Positions 1-11,057 of a stretch of DNA of 64,000 nucleotides are shown piece by piece (position 1 is the first letter of the stretch; each line of letters opens with the position of its first letter). This stretch comes from Pseudodesulfovibrio alkaliphilus (GTDB lineage: Bacteria > Desulfobacterota > Desulfovibrionia > Desulfovibrionales > Desulfovibrionaceae): NCBI RefSeq assembly GCF_009729555.1, contig NZ_WODC01000007.1, positions 62,001 to 126,000 on the forward strand, written 5' to 3'. The notes under the pieces were generated by a model, which saw nothing but the letters and a program-made list of their open reading frames with translations, did not search any database and was not told where the DNA came from. The position numbers and the translations under genes are program-made.

Positions 1-209
1 GCATCAACGCCCTGGCCGATCTGGCCATGGACGAGCGCAACCATGCTGTGGGCATCTTCCTGCAATGGTTCATCTCTGAACAGGTGGAGGAAGAGGATTC
101 CGTGGGCGATATCGTGGGCAAGCTCAAGATGGTGGGTGACGGCGGCGGGCTGTTCATGCTCGATCGCGACCTGGGCACCCGGATTTTTACGCCCCCGACC
201 AACGCCTAG
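1..209 (+). CDS. Ferritin, C-terminal part (cut by window edge)
   Basis: The reading frame is open from base 3 and ends at the TAG at 207-209, so only about the last 68 residues are present. The segment INALADLAMDERNHA followed by LQWFISEQVEEE is the fourth helix of bacterial non-heme ferritin, which carries the conserved F-x-x-EQ-x-EEE iron-site and helix pattern. The protein would store iron as a 24-mer cage in the cytoplasm and limit Fenton chemistry in an anaerobe exposed to oxygen. No start or promoter can be judged here. It precedes korA by about 70 bases with no obvious terminator between them. Confidence 0.85.
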   Translation, partial: INALADLAMDERNHAVGIFLQWFISEQVEEEDSVGDIVGKLKMVGDGGGLFMLDRDLGTRIFTPPTNA

Positions 210-281
210 ATGGTCGAAATCACAGGGCCGGACGGTGCATCCGTTCGGCCCTTTTCATGAAGGCGCGTACAGGAGAGAGAC

Positions 282-1985
282 ATGCCGGACACAAGCATCA
301 ACATCGTCATCGGCGGCGGAGCCGGGCAGGGACTGGCCACAGTGGGCCAGCTCATGGCACGAGCCGCCACGAGGGCCGGGTATCATCTGCTGGTCAATCA
401 GGACTACATGTCGCGCATTCGGGGCGGACACAATTTCTTTTCCATCCGCATGGGGGCGGAGCCGGTGATGGCCATCGCGGAGGGAATCGACGTACTGGTG
501 GCCCTTGATGGCAGGACTATCGACGAGCAAAGTGCCCAGCTCAATGCCGGGGCCATCGTCATCGCCGGGGACACCATCGACACCGCAGGACTGAACGCCC
601 TGCGTGTGCCCTTCAAGGAGCTGGCCCCCAAACCGCTGTTCCACAACGTGGCGGCCCTGGGTGTCCTTGGCGCGGCCGTGTGTGGCGAGGTGTCCATTCT
701 TGAAGACCTGCTGCGCCAGACCTTCGCCAAGAAGGGGGAGGCAGTGGTCCAGGCCAATATCGAAGTGGTGCGCAAGGCTCATGACTGGGTCGGGGAGCAG
801 GCGTTCGACTTTTCCTGCATCGCACCGCCGCCGGAGCATCCGGGCAAGCGGCTGATGCTCGACGGCAACGAGGCTATCGCCCTGGGCGCTCTGGCCGCCG
901 GATGCAACTTCGTGTCCTTCTATCCCATGACCCCGGCAACCACCGTGCCCATCACCCTTATCGCCAAGGGAGCGCCGCTGGGATTGGTCCATGATCAGGC
1001 CGAGGACGAGATCGCGGCCATCAACATGGCCATCGGCGCTTCCTATGCCGGAGCCAGGGCCTTGGTGGCCACCTCCGGGGGCGGGTTCGCCCTGATGACC
1101 GAAGGCGTGAGCTTGGCCGGGGTCTCGGAGACGCCGCTGGTGGTCGTGGTGGCCCAGCGGCCCGGCCCGGCCACGGGCATGGCCACCCGCACCGAGCAGG
1201 CGGACCTGAATCTGGTTCTCTATTCCGGTCACGGCGAGTTCCCCAGGGCCGTATTTGCTCCCGGAACGGTGGAGCAATGCTTTTATCTCACCCATCGCGC
1301 CTTTGATCTGGCCGAGCAGTACCAGACGCCCATGTTCGTGCTCACGGACCAGTTCCTGGCCGACTCGTACAGGACTGTTGCCCCCTTTGACCTCGGCGGG
1401 CTGCCCGAGATCGCGCAGCCGCTTCTGGAGGCTCCATCTCCCTATGCGCGCTACGCCCTGACAGACGATGGCGTCTCGCCACGGATGGTGCCCGGCTTTT
1501 CCGAGGTGCTGGTGCGGGCCGATTCCCACGAGCACGACGAACATGGCCGCATCACCGAGGACGCGGCCAACCGGGTGCGCCAGAACGTCAAGCGGCTGGA
1601 CAAGGGCAACGGCCTGATGCAGGACGTTATCGGTCCAGAGTATTATGGCCCCGACGAAAGTGATGAGGGTGCGGACCTTGTGCTCCTGTGCTGGGGATCA
1701 TCCCTTGGCGCATGTCTTGAGGCGGCGCAAACCCTGAACGCCAAGGGCCTTGTGCGTACGACCGTGCTCCATTTCAGCCAGGTCTATCCCCTGCGCGAGG
1801 AGCAGTTCATGGATTTCCTTGAATCCGCCGGACAGGTGGTGGCCGTGGAGGGCAACGCCACGGCCCAGTTCGCCCGGCTGGTGGCCCGCGAGACAGGATT
1901 TGTGGTCACCGGCTCAGTCCTGCGCTTCGACGGCAGGCCGCTCAGTCCACGGTATATTCTCAAGGGCCTTGAAAGCATCGTCTAG
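282..1985 (+). CDS. korA: 2-oxoacid:ferredoxin oxidoreductase, fused gamma-alpha subunit (KorA type)
   Basis: The 567-residue protein joins two subunits of the 2-oxoglutarate/2-oxoacid:ferredoxin oxidoreductase family. Residues 1-180 are the gamma domain, starting with IVIGGGAGQGL and containing the SRIRGGHN signature. Residues from about 190 are the alpha (pyrimidine-binding) domain, starting GNEAIALGALAAG and including the YPMTPATT segment. With KorB it oxidatively decarboxylates a 2-oxoacid to acyl-CoA and reduces ferredoxin, or runs in reverse. The ATG at 282 follows AGGAGAG at good spacing. The korB start lies 16 bases after the stop, so the two genes form one operon. The exact substrate cannot be told from sequence; 2-oxoglutarate is the usual assignment for fused gamma-alpha proteins. 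Confidence 0.9.
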   Translation: MPDTSINIVIGGGAGQGLATVGQLMARAATRAGYHLLVNQDYMSRIRGGHNFFSIRMGAEPVMAIAEGIDVLVALDGRTIDEQSAQLNAGAIVIAGDTIDTAGLNALRVPFKELAPKPLFHNVAALGVLGAAVCGEVSILEDLLRQTFAKKGEAVVQANIEVVRKAHDWVGEQAFDFSCIAPPPEHPGKRLMLDGNEAIALGALAAGCNFVSFYPMTPATTVPITLIAKGAPLGLVHDQAEDEIAAINMAIGASYAGARALVATSGGGFALMTEGVSLAGVSETPLVVVVAQRPGPATGMATRTEQADLNLVLYSGHGEFPRAVFAPGTVEQCFYLTHRAFDLAEQYQTPMFVLTDQFLADSYRTVAPFDLGGLPEIAQPLLEAPSPYARYALTDDGVSPRMVPGFSEVLVRADSHEHDEHGRITEDAANRVRQNVKRLDKGNGLMQDVIGPEYYGPDESDEGADLVLLCWGSSLGACLEAAQTLNAKGLVRTTVLHFSQVYPLREEQFMDFLESAGQVVAVEGNATAQFARLVARETGFVVTGSVLRFDGRPLSPRYILKGLESIV

Positions 1986-2001
1986 CCAAGGGAGCGAGTC
2001 C

Positions 2002-2832
2002 ATGACATCTATCGAACAATACGGTCAATTCGAGACCTCCTGGTGTCCCGGCTGCGGCAATTTCCCGCTGCTGGAGTCCCTCAAGAAGGCGCTTATGCGC
2101 CTTGACCTGCCCCCGCATCGGGTGATGGTCTCCTCGGGAATAGGCCAGGCGGCCAAGGCCCCGCACTACATGCACTGCCACATGTTCAACGGTTTGCACG
2201 GCCGGTCCCTGCCCGTGGCCCAGGGCATGAAGATGGCCAACCCGGAGATGACAGTCATCTGCCAGTCCGGTGACGGCTGCGTCTATGGCGAAGGCGGCAA
2301 TCACTTCCTGGCCGCCATCCGGCGCAACATGGACATCACCCTGCTGGTCCACGACAACCAGATATACGGGCTGACCAAGGGGCAGGCCAGCCCCACCACC
2401 CAGCGCGGGCATGTGACCAAGACCCAGCCCGGCGGGGCGCCCTCCGAGGCTTTCAACCCAGTGGCCGTGGCCGTGGCCATGAAGGCCGGGTTCGTGGCCC
2501 GCGCCTTTACCGGCGAGCCCGAGCACCTGACGGAGATGATCGTCCAGGCTGTTAGCCATCCCGGCTTTTCCCTGGTGGACATTTTTCAGCCTTGCGTTTC
2601 CTTCAACAAAGTCAACACTTTCGGTTGGTATAAGGAGCATTGCCGTATCATTGAGGATCACGATCCGACGGATTGGGCCTCTGCCATGGCCCTAGCCGAC
2701 GAGTTCGGCGAGCGCATCCCCCTTGGCGTACTTTATCGTGGCGAACGGCCGGTGCTGGCCACGTCCATGCCGCTGGCAAGGCATCGCTATGGGGCCGACG
2801 CCCTGGTGGCCGTGCTGGAGTCCTATGCCTGA
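2002..2832 (+). CDS. korB: 2-oxoacid:ferredoxin oxidoreductase, beta subunit (KorB type)
   Basis: This 276-residue protein is the thiamine pyrophosphate-binding beta subunit that partners with KorA. It begins with the W-CPGCG-N motif at residues 14-20 that marks the family. The TPP/Mg motif appears as SGDGCVYGEGGNH near residue 90, followed by HDNQIYGLTKGQ. The frame is open further upstream inside korA, but the ATG at 2002 is preceded by GGGAGCGAG and gives the normal N-terminus. There is no separate delta (ferredoxin-like) or gamma gene next to it, which fits the gamma-alpha fusion in KorA. Confidence 0.92.
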   Translation: MTSIEQYGQFETSWCPGCGNFPLLESLKKALMRLDLPPHRVMVSSGIGQAAKAPHYMHCHMFNGLHGRSLPVAQGMKMANPEMTVICQSGDGCVYGEGGNHFLAAIRRNMDITLLVHDNQIYGLTKGQASPTTQRGHVTKTQPGGAPSEAFNPVAVAVAMKAGFVARAFTGEPEHLTEMIVQAVSHPGFSLVDIFQPCVSFNKVNTFGWYKEHCRIIEDHDPTDWASAMALADEFGERIPLGVLYRGERPVLATSMPLARHRYGADALVAVLESYA

Positions 2833-2924
2833 TCGGCACGAACGGTCGAGGATATCCCTTTACAAAGGGCGGCTTCTTTGCAAAAGCTCTTGCCCACGAG
2901 ACAACCCCTTTTGATGAGGTAACA

Positions 2925-4607
<1,683 letters not shown>

Positions 4608-4634
4608 TGCCTGCCGCAACTCTGGAATGACCGA

Positions 4635-4666
4635 GCCCCCCGTCGTCTGCGACGGGGGGCATTTTT
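4635..4666 (+). terminator. Rho-independent terminator after ettA
   Basis: An 11-bp, very GC-rich perfect stem (4635-4645 with 4650-4660) has a 4-base loop and is followed by CATTTTT. It sits 27 bases after the ettA stop. It overlaps the last two bases of the converging c-di-GMP gene by its T-run, so it may also help end that transcript. Confidence 0.88.
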
Positions 4667-6950
4667 ATCGAATCGCCTCGGGCGAGCCCAGGGGCGGACG
4701 GCGATCCATGACCACGGAGTTGCCTGATTGGGACTTGGCGAACTTCTTGACGTGGGCAGCGCGTTCGCCGATCTCCATGAGCGAGCAACTGCCGCATATC
4801 TCGATGACGCCAAGGGAGATGCTCACCAATGGAAAGTCGCGCTCCATACCGTCCCGTCCCCTGGCCTTGATCCATCCCCTGGCGCGGTCCTCGGGGCAGT
4901 AACATCTCTTGACCAGCCTGCCAAAGCAGCGGTGAATGGAGCGGCAAATGCGTTCCACCGATTCGGGCGCGGTTATGATTACGAAGTCGTCTCCGCCGAT
5001 GTGGCAGACCCGGGCTTCCTGGCCCGCATGTTTGCGTACGGCCCAGCTCATGATGTCCGCTGCCAGCTTGATGACGCCGTCGCCGTTCTTGAACCCATAG
5101 GTGTCATTGTAGACCTTGAAGTGGTCGAGATCGGCGTAGATGATGCTGAAGCGACGATTCTGGGCGATACGGCTTTCCACCTCCCGCTCTATGGCCACGT
5201 TACCGGGCAGTCCGGTGAGGGGGTTGGTGCCCTTGGCCATCTCCACTTGAATCTTGGCCATGGCGTTGAGCAGGGTCTGCACGGAAACGATGCCGAAGAG
5301 TCGGCCCTTTCTGGTGACGATGATGTCGTCGTAGGTCTTGATGTGCTCGCGTTTCATGGCCTGACGAGCCGCTTGTTCCACCGGGATGTCCATTTCGACC
5401 ATGAAGGGGGTGGCGTCCATGACCGTTTCGATGGGGCGGCGGTGGTAGAGGGCGATGCCGTATTGAGAGGAAAGCTGACGGTTGAGATGGTATTCCATGA
5501 CCAACCCCTGGGGAATGTCGTCATCCGTGACCACTATGCTTGAAAACCTGTTGTTGTTCTTGAAGAAGTCTTGGGCGTCCGAAACAAGGTAGTCCAAGGG
5601 GACGGCGTGGGGGGCCTGGGCCAGATCGCCGATGGGCAGGGAGCAGGTGAGGTTGCGCGCATTGACCTCGCCGATGGACTGGATACCCAGACATTCAGGG
5701 CTCAATTCAGGCTTGGGTGTGGCCGGTCTGGCAAGAAAGTATCCCTGACCGCAGTGCACGCCAATGTCCTTGAGACAGAGGGTCTGGGCCTTTGTCTCAA
5801 TGCCTTCCGCGATGATGCGTGAGCCGATCTTGTCGGCAAATGTGACGGTTGTTTCCACCAGGGCCCGCTTGACCGGGTCCTTATGAATCCCGTCTATGAG
5901 GGACTTGTCGAGCTTGATGAACTCGGGCTGGAGCTGGGCGATGAGGGTCAGTCCGGCATACCCGGCTCCGGCATCATCCACAGCCACGCGAAACCCCTGG
6001 CTGCGGTAGTGGTCCAAGGTGCGGTAGAAGAGGGCGAACTCCTGAACGCTGTGGCGCTCGGTGATCTCAAAGACAATATCGTTCGGGGTCAGACCGGCTG
6101 AGGTCAACAGTTCGAGGGTCTTGCCCGGGGTGAATTCGGGGTCGGCCATTGTCTTGGGGTGGATGTTGATGAACAGTTTCTGTCCGTCGCGCAGATGTCC
6201 GACATTGGTGATGGCTGATTCGCGGCATACGCGCTCCAGGGCGAAGAGCCGCCCGAGCTGCTCGGCGGTCTCGAAGAGAATGACCGGCGAGCGGAAGGAG
6301 GTTCCCTCCGGCCCTCGGGAGAGCGCCTCCCAGCCAAGCACTGAGCTTGACTTGAAATCCAGGATTGGCTGGTAGTGGGTGGTGATTCGTTTGCGGGTCA
6401 GTATGTCGTTGTAGGTGTTTGCGATGGAGAGACCCTGCATGTCCAGCGGAGTGCGCAGGATGCGTCTGGCCTCGTGCAAGGCTGCGTCGAAGCAGGGTGA
6501 GTTGTCGGTTCCAACCTCAAGGGCGGCAAACCCCATGCCCAGATCAATGCCGATGCCGGTGTGGTTGAACATGGTCCGTTTCAGTCCGTTCTGGGCCTTG
6601 AGCTTGTATTCGTAGGCCATGTCCGCCGCAGCGTTCCTGCGCGGAACCATGAACGCGACTTCGCCAGGGCCGACTGTGAGAACGGTCATATCCCGGCAAT
6701 CCTCGTTATCCTGGGCGGTGGCGGCCAGAACGTCCCGAAGTTCGTGTTCGAGCTGATTGATGAAGCCCTGGCCGTACATCTCGGTCAGGATGGAGTAATC
6801 TCTGATGGCAATGAGCACGAGGGTGAAGGGGGTTTCGCGGTCAACAGTCCTGTTGAGCGGAGAATGCTCTGTTATTTTGTAATGCATTCCTGACCCTTGG
6901 GCGTTAAGTGTCATATTTCGCATGAGTCGTTCGAGCAAGGAGCCGGCCAT
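4665..6950 (-). CDS. EAL-CBS-GGDEF c-di-GMP signalling protein
   Basis: This 761-residue protein has an unusual domain order. A GGDEF-like N-terminal segment (about residues 40-200) is degenerate. An EAL phosphodiesterase domain follows (about 200-440) with WEALSRG, FEITER, the DDAGAGYAGL loop, IKLDKSLI and IIAEGIET all present, so most catalytic acids are kept although the usual DDFGTG is DDAGAG. A CBS pair comes next (about 460-590). The C-terminal GGDEF domain carries GGDDF in the active site and lacks an RxxD inhibition site just before it. It may both make and degrade c-di-GMP under control of a nucleotide bound by the CBS pair. No membrane segment is seen. The ATG at 6950 is chosen because GGAGG lies 6 bases upstream; an in-frame ATG at 6977 has no such site. 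Confidence 0.85.
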   Translation of the reverse strand: MAGSLLERLMRNMTLNAQGSGMHYKITEHSPLNRTVDRETPFTLVLIAIRDYSILTEMYGQGFINQLEHELRDVLAATAQDNEDCRDMTVLTVGPGEVAFMVPRRNAAADMAYEYKLKAQNGLKRTMFNHTGIGIDLGMGFAALEVGTDNSPCFDAALHEARRILRTPLDMQGLSIANTYNDILTRKRITTHYQPILDFKSSSVLGWEALSRGPEGTSFRSPVILFETAEQLGRLFALERVCRESAITNVGHLRDGQKLFINIHPKTMADPEFTPGKTLELLTSAGLTPNDIVFEITERHSVQEFALFYRTLDHYRSQGFRVAVDDAGAGYAGLTLIAQLQPEFIKLDKSLIDGIHKDPVKRALVETTVTFADKIGSRIIAEGIETKAQTLCLKDIGVHCGQGYFLARPATPKPELSPECLGIQSIGEVNARNLTCSLPIGDLAQAPHAVPLDYLVSDAQDFFKNNNRFSSIVVTDDDIPQGLVMEYHLNRQLSSQYGIALYHRRPIETVMDATPFMVEMDIPVEQAARQAMKREHIKTYDDIIVTRKGRLFGIVSVQTLLNAMAKIQVEMAKGTNPLTGLPGNVAIEREVESRIAQNRRFSIIYADLDHFKVYNDTYGFKNGDGVIKLAADIMSWAVRKHAGQEARVCHIGGDDFVIITAPESVERICRSIHRCFGRLVKRCYCPEDRARGWIKARGRDGMERDFPLVSISLGVIEICGSCSLMEIGERAAHVKKFAKSQSGNSVVMDRRPPLGSPEAIR

Positions 6951-7082
6951 GATGATCCTCCCTTTTTCTCGAGGCATGATCGACCGCGCCGACGTATGAC
7001 CACGTCAACGACAGGTGAGTTCTACATGGAGTGGGCGGGATGTTGTTACTTGCGGGTGACGATTGTGGGGAGATTGCGGACG

Positions 7083-7113
7083 AAAAAAGGGCGGCCGTGC
7101 ATGGCGGCCGCCC
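7083..7113 (-). terminator. Rho-independent terminator after accDA
   Basis: On the minus strand an 8-bp GGGCGGCC/GGCCGCCC stem (7113-7106 with 7096-7089) is followed by six T. It lies about 25 bases beyond the accDA stop codon. Confidence 0.85.
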
Positions 7114-7136
7114 CATGGGATCAATGTCGTGGTGCG

Positions 7137-9383
7137 TCAGCGGTAGTAGAGGTTTCGGCCGCCGATGGTCTGGAAGGCCTGCTGGAGGTTCTTGCGGATG
7201 TCCTTTCTGCTCCACACGCCCTGGATGTGGCCCCGGGAAAGGGCCTTGAAGCAGTTATGGTAGTCGGGGGGAATCTCCACGCCTGTGGTTTCCTTAATCA
7301 CGCCGGGGCCGGCAAATCCCAGTCGTGATGAGCGCACCGCGTACTGGTAGGGGGAGCATCCGAGGAACGAGGCCACAGGACCGGCATAAGAATTGGTGTC
7401 GTAAAGCACGATGTACAGGCCGCCTTCCTCTATATACCGGCGCACGGCCATGGTGCAGCGGGGCATTTGGATGAGGCCGTTGACGCCTTCCTGAATACGG
7501 ATGCCCGCCGTGCCGTGGACATAGGCCAGGAAGGGCTGGTGCTTGGACTGTGCCAACTCCAGAGCGCGGATAAACTTCTCCCCCTCGGCTGCGCCCACCG
7601 AGCCGCCGCGGAAGTTGGCGATCAGGGTGGCGCAGGTGAGGCGGATGCCTTCCAGGCTGGCGTTGAAGGTCATGCAGCTGCTCTTGAGTCCGGTTTTCTC
7701 CCTTGCCGCTTCAATGCGCTTTTCAAATCCCGGGAAACTGGTGGGATTGCCCGCCACTATGTCGCGGTTGAACTCGCGGATGGACCCCTTGTCAAACACA
7801 TTGTGGAGATACCACTGGTATTCCATGGGGAAGTTGTAGCCGCAGTGGGGGCAGACTCCGGCGAAATCGGTGAACAGGTCCCGCGCCCAGATATCGAGGC
7901 AGCCGCGCTTTTCGGCGTGGGGGCAGGCTATCTCCCGGTCCACACGCGCCTGGGGGCTTATGTAGTCGCAGCCGTTGTCCGTGCATGTCTCGCCGGAGTC
8001 ATTCCGGGACAATCCGGTCAGTTCCATCTCCTTTTGCCTGTCGCCGATGGACTTGACCCCCAATTTCTTGAGGCCGGAACGATATAGGGCGTCGAGCTTG
8101 CCGGTGACAACATGGATCTCGTCCGTGACCTCTTCAGCTATGCGGTTGACTTTTTGCCTGAACGGCTTGACCAGGCCATAATTGACCGCCGAGGTGGTGG
8201 AGGAGACGATGTCGCTGCTGGTGGCGCTGAGCTTGTCGAGCAGTGAGCGCTCGTCAATGTAGGCGTGGGTAGCCAGCTTGCGGTATTTCTTGAACCGGCG
8301 GGCCACGAGCCGCTCACGGGCATTTTCCGTGAGATTCCAGCGGACGATGATGTCCGCGTTTTTGTGGAAGTGGCGCATGGCAAAGGCCCGGACCAGCCGC
8401 AGGCCGCGCACCGACAGCGTGACCTCGTCCGTGGCGCGTACCACTTGCTCGCGCAGCTGTTTGTAGAACTCGAAATGATCGGGCCGCGCACCAAGGGGCG
8501 GCTCCTGGATGATGGCGTCGATGTACCCGTTTTTCAGGTTGTCCTGGGCCGTGATCTGCTGGGCGATGGCGCAGGATTCGATCAATTCCGCGGGAGCACG
8601 TTCGGAACTCTTGATGCGCCCCTCAATGGCGGCCGCGCCTTCAGGGGAAATGACCGAGTAGTAGCCGTGGGAGAGCATGAGACGTTTGTCGGCCATGCCG
8701 ATGGCCTCGGCCCCGCCCGAACCGCCCTCGGAGAATATGGCGATGACCGGGACCGGAAGCCCAGCCATTTCATAAATGTTTTCAGCAATTTGTTGGGCAG
8801 CTCCCGGAAAGTCCTCCACCGGATAGGAGCCCGGAGTGTTCACGTAGGCGTGGATGGGGATCTGTTCCCTGGCCGCGACCTTCATGTATTTGAGCGCCTT
8901 GCTGTTGCCCCAGGGTTTGATGGAGCCGCCGTTGCGGAACTCCTGTCCGTGTCCCTTTTCCTGGCCCACCACCATGACCGGCTGGTTGATGATTTTCTTT
9001 CCTTTGCGACGTGTGATGTAGGCTCTGGCAATGAGCATCCCCGGGTCGATGGAGTGTTCGTCCTTGCCGCCTATCTCGCTGTAGTTGTCGTAGACATTCT
9101 CAAGGATGTCCTTGAGGCAGACGCGCTGTGGATGACGTACGATGCGTACCTTGTCCATGGCCGTCAACTGTGCGTCGATGGCCGTTTCCATAGTGGCGAT
9201 GCGTGTTTCGAGGGAGTCAAGGGCACGCATGGCCCGATCGTCGGCCACGACATTGTTTTTGTCGGGGAACTCGACGATTTCCTTGGCAAAAGCGTCCAGT
9301 TCCGGCCGGTCCTTGTTGCCGAGAATCTCGCGGGCGTAGTTGACCCGCTGCATGAGTTCGGTGAGTTTTTTTTCTATGCTCAT
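7137..9383 (-). CDS. accDA: Acetyl-CoA carboxylase carboxyltransferase, fused alpha and beta subunits
   Basis: The 748-residue protein contains both carboxyltransferase halves. The N-terminal part (about 1-330) is AccA-like, with FSEGGSGGAEAIGMAD and SPEGAAAI motifs. The C-terminal part (about 470-748) is AccD-like, with a cysteine-rich zinc-ribbon region (CPH...C...CPHCGYNF, near 511) and the acyl-CoA binding segment around FAGPGVI. A positively charged linker of about 130 residues joins them. The order alpha-then-beta differs from the usual separate accA and accD genes. It lies 10 bases after accC, so the two form a carboxylase operon. Biotin carboxyl carrier protein is not in this window. 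The ATG at 9383 is chosen; an upstream TTG at 9404 overlaps accC and neither has a strong ribosome-binding site. Confidence 0.87.
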   Translation of the reverse strand: MSIEKKLTELMQRVNYAREILGNKDRPELDAFAKEIVEFPDKNNVVADDRAMRALDSLETRIATMETAIDAQLTAMDKVRIVRHPQRVCLKDILENVYDNYSEIGGKDEHSIDPGMLIARAYITRRKGKKIINQPVMVVGQEKGHGQEFRNGGSIKPWGNSKALKYMKVAAREQIPIHAYVNTPGSYPVEDFPGAAQQIAENIYEMAGLPVPVIAIFSEGGSGGAEAIGMADKRLMLSHGYYSVISPEGAAAIEGRIKSSERAPAELIESCAIAQQITAQDNLKNGYIDAIIQEPPLGARPDHFEFYKQLREQVVRATDEVTLSVRGLRLVRAFAMRHFHKNADIIVRWNLTENARERLVARRFKKYRKLATHAYIDERSLLDKLSATSSDIVSSTTSAVNYGLVKPFRQKVNRIAEEVTDEIHVVTGKLDALYRSGLKKLGVKSIGDRQKEMELTGLSRNDSGETCTDNGCDYISPQARVDREIACPHAEKRGCLDIWARDLFTDFAGVCPHCGYNFPMEYQWYLHNVFDKGSIREFNRDIVAGNPTSFPGFEKRIEAAREKTGLKSSCMTFNASLEGIRLTCATLIANFRGGSVGAAEGEKFIRALELAQSKHQPFLAYVHGTAGIRIQEGVNGLIQMPRCTMAVRRYIEEGGLYIVLYDTNSYAGPVASFLGCSPYQYAVRSSRLGFAGPGVIKETTGVEIPPDYHNCFKALSRGHIQGVWSRKDIRKNLQQAFQTIGGRNLYYR

Positions 9384-9393
9384 GGTGTGTTGG

Positions 9394-10812
9394 CTAGAAT
9401 TCAAGCAGGTTTTCTGTACGATCCTGCAGGAAAGGGATGTTCGACTTCATGGCCTGGCCGCCCGAGTCAACGCCGGTCAGCCGGAGGTCAGCCAGGAATT
9501 CGAGCCCGCGCCGTTTGGCCTCCTCTAGATCCGCCCCCTTGATGATGGCCAGGGCCAGGTTGGGGTCGTACTCGGTGGGAATCTGATACGGGCGTTCAAG
9601 GGGCACATGGGTGTAGACGGAAAGCCAGTCGCACGGCGTCCACTTCAATTGGTCGATGCGTCCCACCCAGGGGGCAAAACCGTTCTCGGTGTCTTCGGCG
9701 ATGATACGGTACTCGATGCTGACCCCGTCGAAGGAGATGTCCTCCTGGGAGTAGCCCAGGGGTTGGCCCAGGCCGATCCGAATCTGCTCGCGGATGAGGT
9801 TGACGTTGCTATCACCCCTGACGGAAGCGATGTCGGCCGAGACGCCGTTCTCCACCTGGATGCGGGTGTTGACCTCCATGAGAAAGGGCTTGCCGTCCGG
9901 GGTGACGATCCATTCCCAGGTGCCCACGTTGTCGTAGCCGATTTCGCGGGCGATGGACAGGGAGTAGCCGGTGATGTCGTCAAGCACCTTGGCAGCAGCA
10001 AACTCGTAGCGCAGGGTCTGGGGCCAAAAACCAGGAGCCACCTCTATGCGCTTTTGCAGTCCGGGACTTTGCACCGAGCAGTTGCGGGTACCGAAGTGAA
10101 CCGGGTTTTTGCCGCTGCGGTCGGATACTATCTGCACTTCCAGGTGATTGAAGTTGAAGACGCGTTGCTCGATGAGAACGCCCTCGTCATTGAAGGTGCG
10201 CAGCGAGTAGTTGCGGATGCGGCGATAGGTCTGGCGAAAGCGGGCCATGTCCTCGACCTCGTCGATGCCCATGCCGCCGCCGCCAGCTGAGGCCTTGACC
10301 AGCACCACTGGCCGCTTGATGCCCATGTTGGTCTGGAATTCGAAGAGGCTTTCGGCTATGGATTCCGCCTCCATTTCATCATAGATGGCACGGTCAGACC
10401 CAGGCACTGTGGGAACGCCCAGACTTCGGGCCAGTCGCTTGGTGTTGATCTTGTCCCCCAGGTCGCGGATGACCCGCCACGAGGGACCGATGAAGGTCAT
10501 GGGCCTGTCGCGTTCGCTGACACGCCGCGCAAAGCGGTAGTTCTCCGAGAAGAATCCGTAGCCCGGGTGGATGGCCGTTGCCCCGGCCTGATCGGCCACC
10601 GAGAGTATGTCGCCAGCGTCAAGATAGTTGTTGATGCGATAGACGGCCTTGTCTCCACCGAGTTTGCGGGCGGCGTCCACATGGCCGGAGTGCCTGTCTT
10701 CCTCTGTATGTACGGCCACGAAATCAAGCCCGAGATCAGTGCATGCCTGCATGATCCTCACGGCGATCTCGCCCCTGTTTGCAATAAGTACCGTGTTGCC
10801 GTGTATGCTCAC
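9394..10812 (-). CDS. accC: Biotin carboxylase (AccC family)
   Basis: This 472-residue ATP-grasp enzyme carboxylates biotin on a carrier protein using ATP and bicarbonate. Family features are ANRGEIAVRI near the N-terminus, HPGYGFFSEN, the glycine-rich ATP loop KASAGGGGMGI, and the MEVNTRIQVENGV active-site segment (the usual form is RLQVEH, so the glutamate is kept but the histidine is changed to asparagine). The start is GTG, with AAGGA about 6 bases upstream. It is the first gene of a two-gene operon with accDA. The biotin carrier must be encoded elsewhere. It could serve another acyl-CoA carboxylase rather than fatty-acid synthesis. Confidence 0.87.
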   Translation of the reverse strand: MSIHGNTVLIANRGEIAVRIMQACTDLGLDFVAVHTEEDRHSGHVDAARKLGGDKAVYRINNYLDAGDILSVADQAGATAIHPGYGFFSENYRFARRVSERDRPMTFIGPSWRVIRDLGDKINTKRLARSLGVPTVPGSDRAIYDEMEAESIAESLFEFQTNMGIKRPVVLVKASAGGGGMGIDEVEDMARFRQTYRRIRNYSLRTFNDEGVLIEQRVFNFNHLEVQIVSDRSGKNPVHFGTRNCSVQSPGLQKRIEVAPGFWPQTLRYEFAAAKVLDDITGYSLSIAREIGYDNVGTWEWIVTPDGKPFLMEVNTRIQVENGVSADIASVRGDSNVNLIREQIRIGLGQPLGYSQEDISFDGVSIEYRIIAEDTENGFAPWVGRIDQLKWTPCDWLSVYTHVPLERPYQIPTEYDPNLALAIIKGADLEEAKRRGLEFLADLRLTGVDSGGQAMKSNIPFLQDRTENLLEF

Positions 10813-10886
10813 TGTGGGTCCTTCGTCTCCTCATGGTGAATGGAAGGTGTTGTAAATAGCGCTTCTCAAGGCTTCTGGCAAATTCT

Positions 10887-10916
10887 TTGATTCTCGAAAA
10901 AAACTTTAAATATAAG
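10887..10916 (+). promoter_or_regulatory. Possible sigma-70 promoter for the flavin oxidoreductase gene
   Basis: In the AT-rich gap between divergent accC and the oxidoreductase gene, TTGATT (10887-10892) is followed after 18 bases by TATAAG (10911-10916) on the plus strand. The match is fair, not perfect, and the leader to the start codon would be about 135 bases. Confidence 0.35.
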
Positions 10917-11057
10917 ATGCTTGTGTAGAAACAGGTGTTTGAATTAATTGTTATGGATTTTTGGGGAGAAAATGAGTAATCAGGACTTAGAGACGATTTT
11001 GTAGCCTGTTTTGACAAAATGAGTAATTCAAAAATAATTGACGAGAAGAGGGGTGCA

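Noticed and set aside
255-1544. A 429-codon minus-strand open frame over korA
   Set aside because: Shadow of a high-GC gene; composition is histidine- and glycine-rich without any domain.
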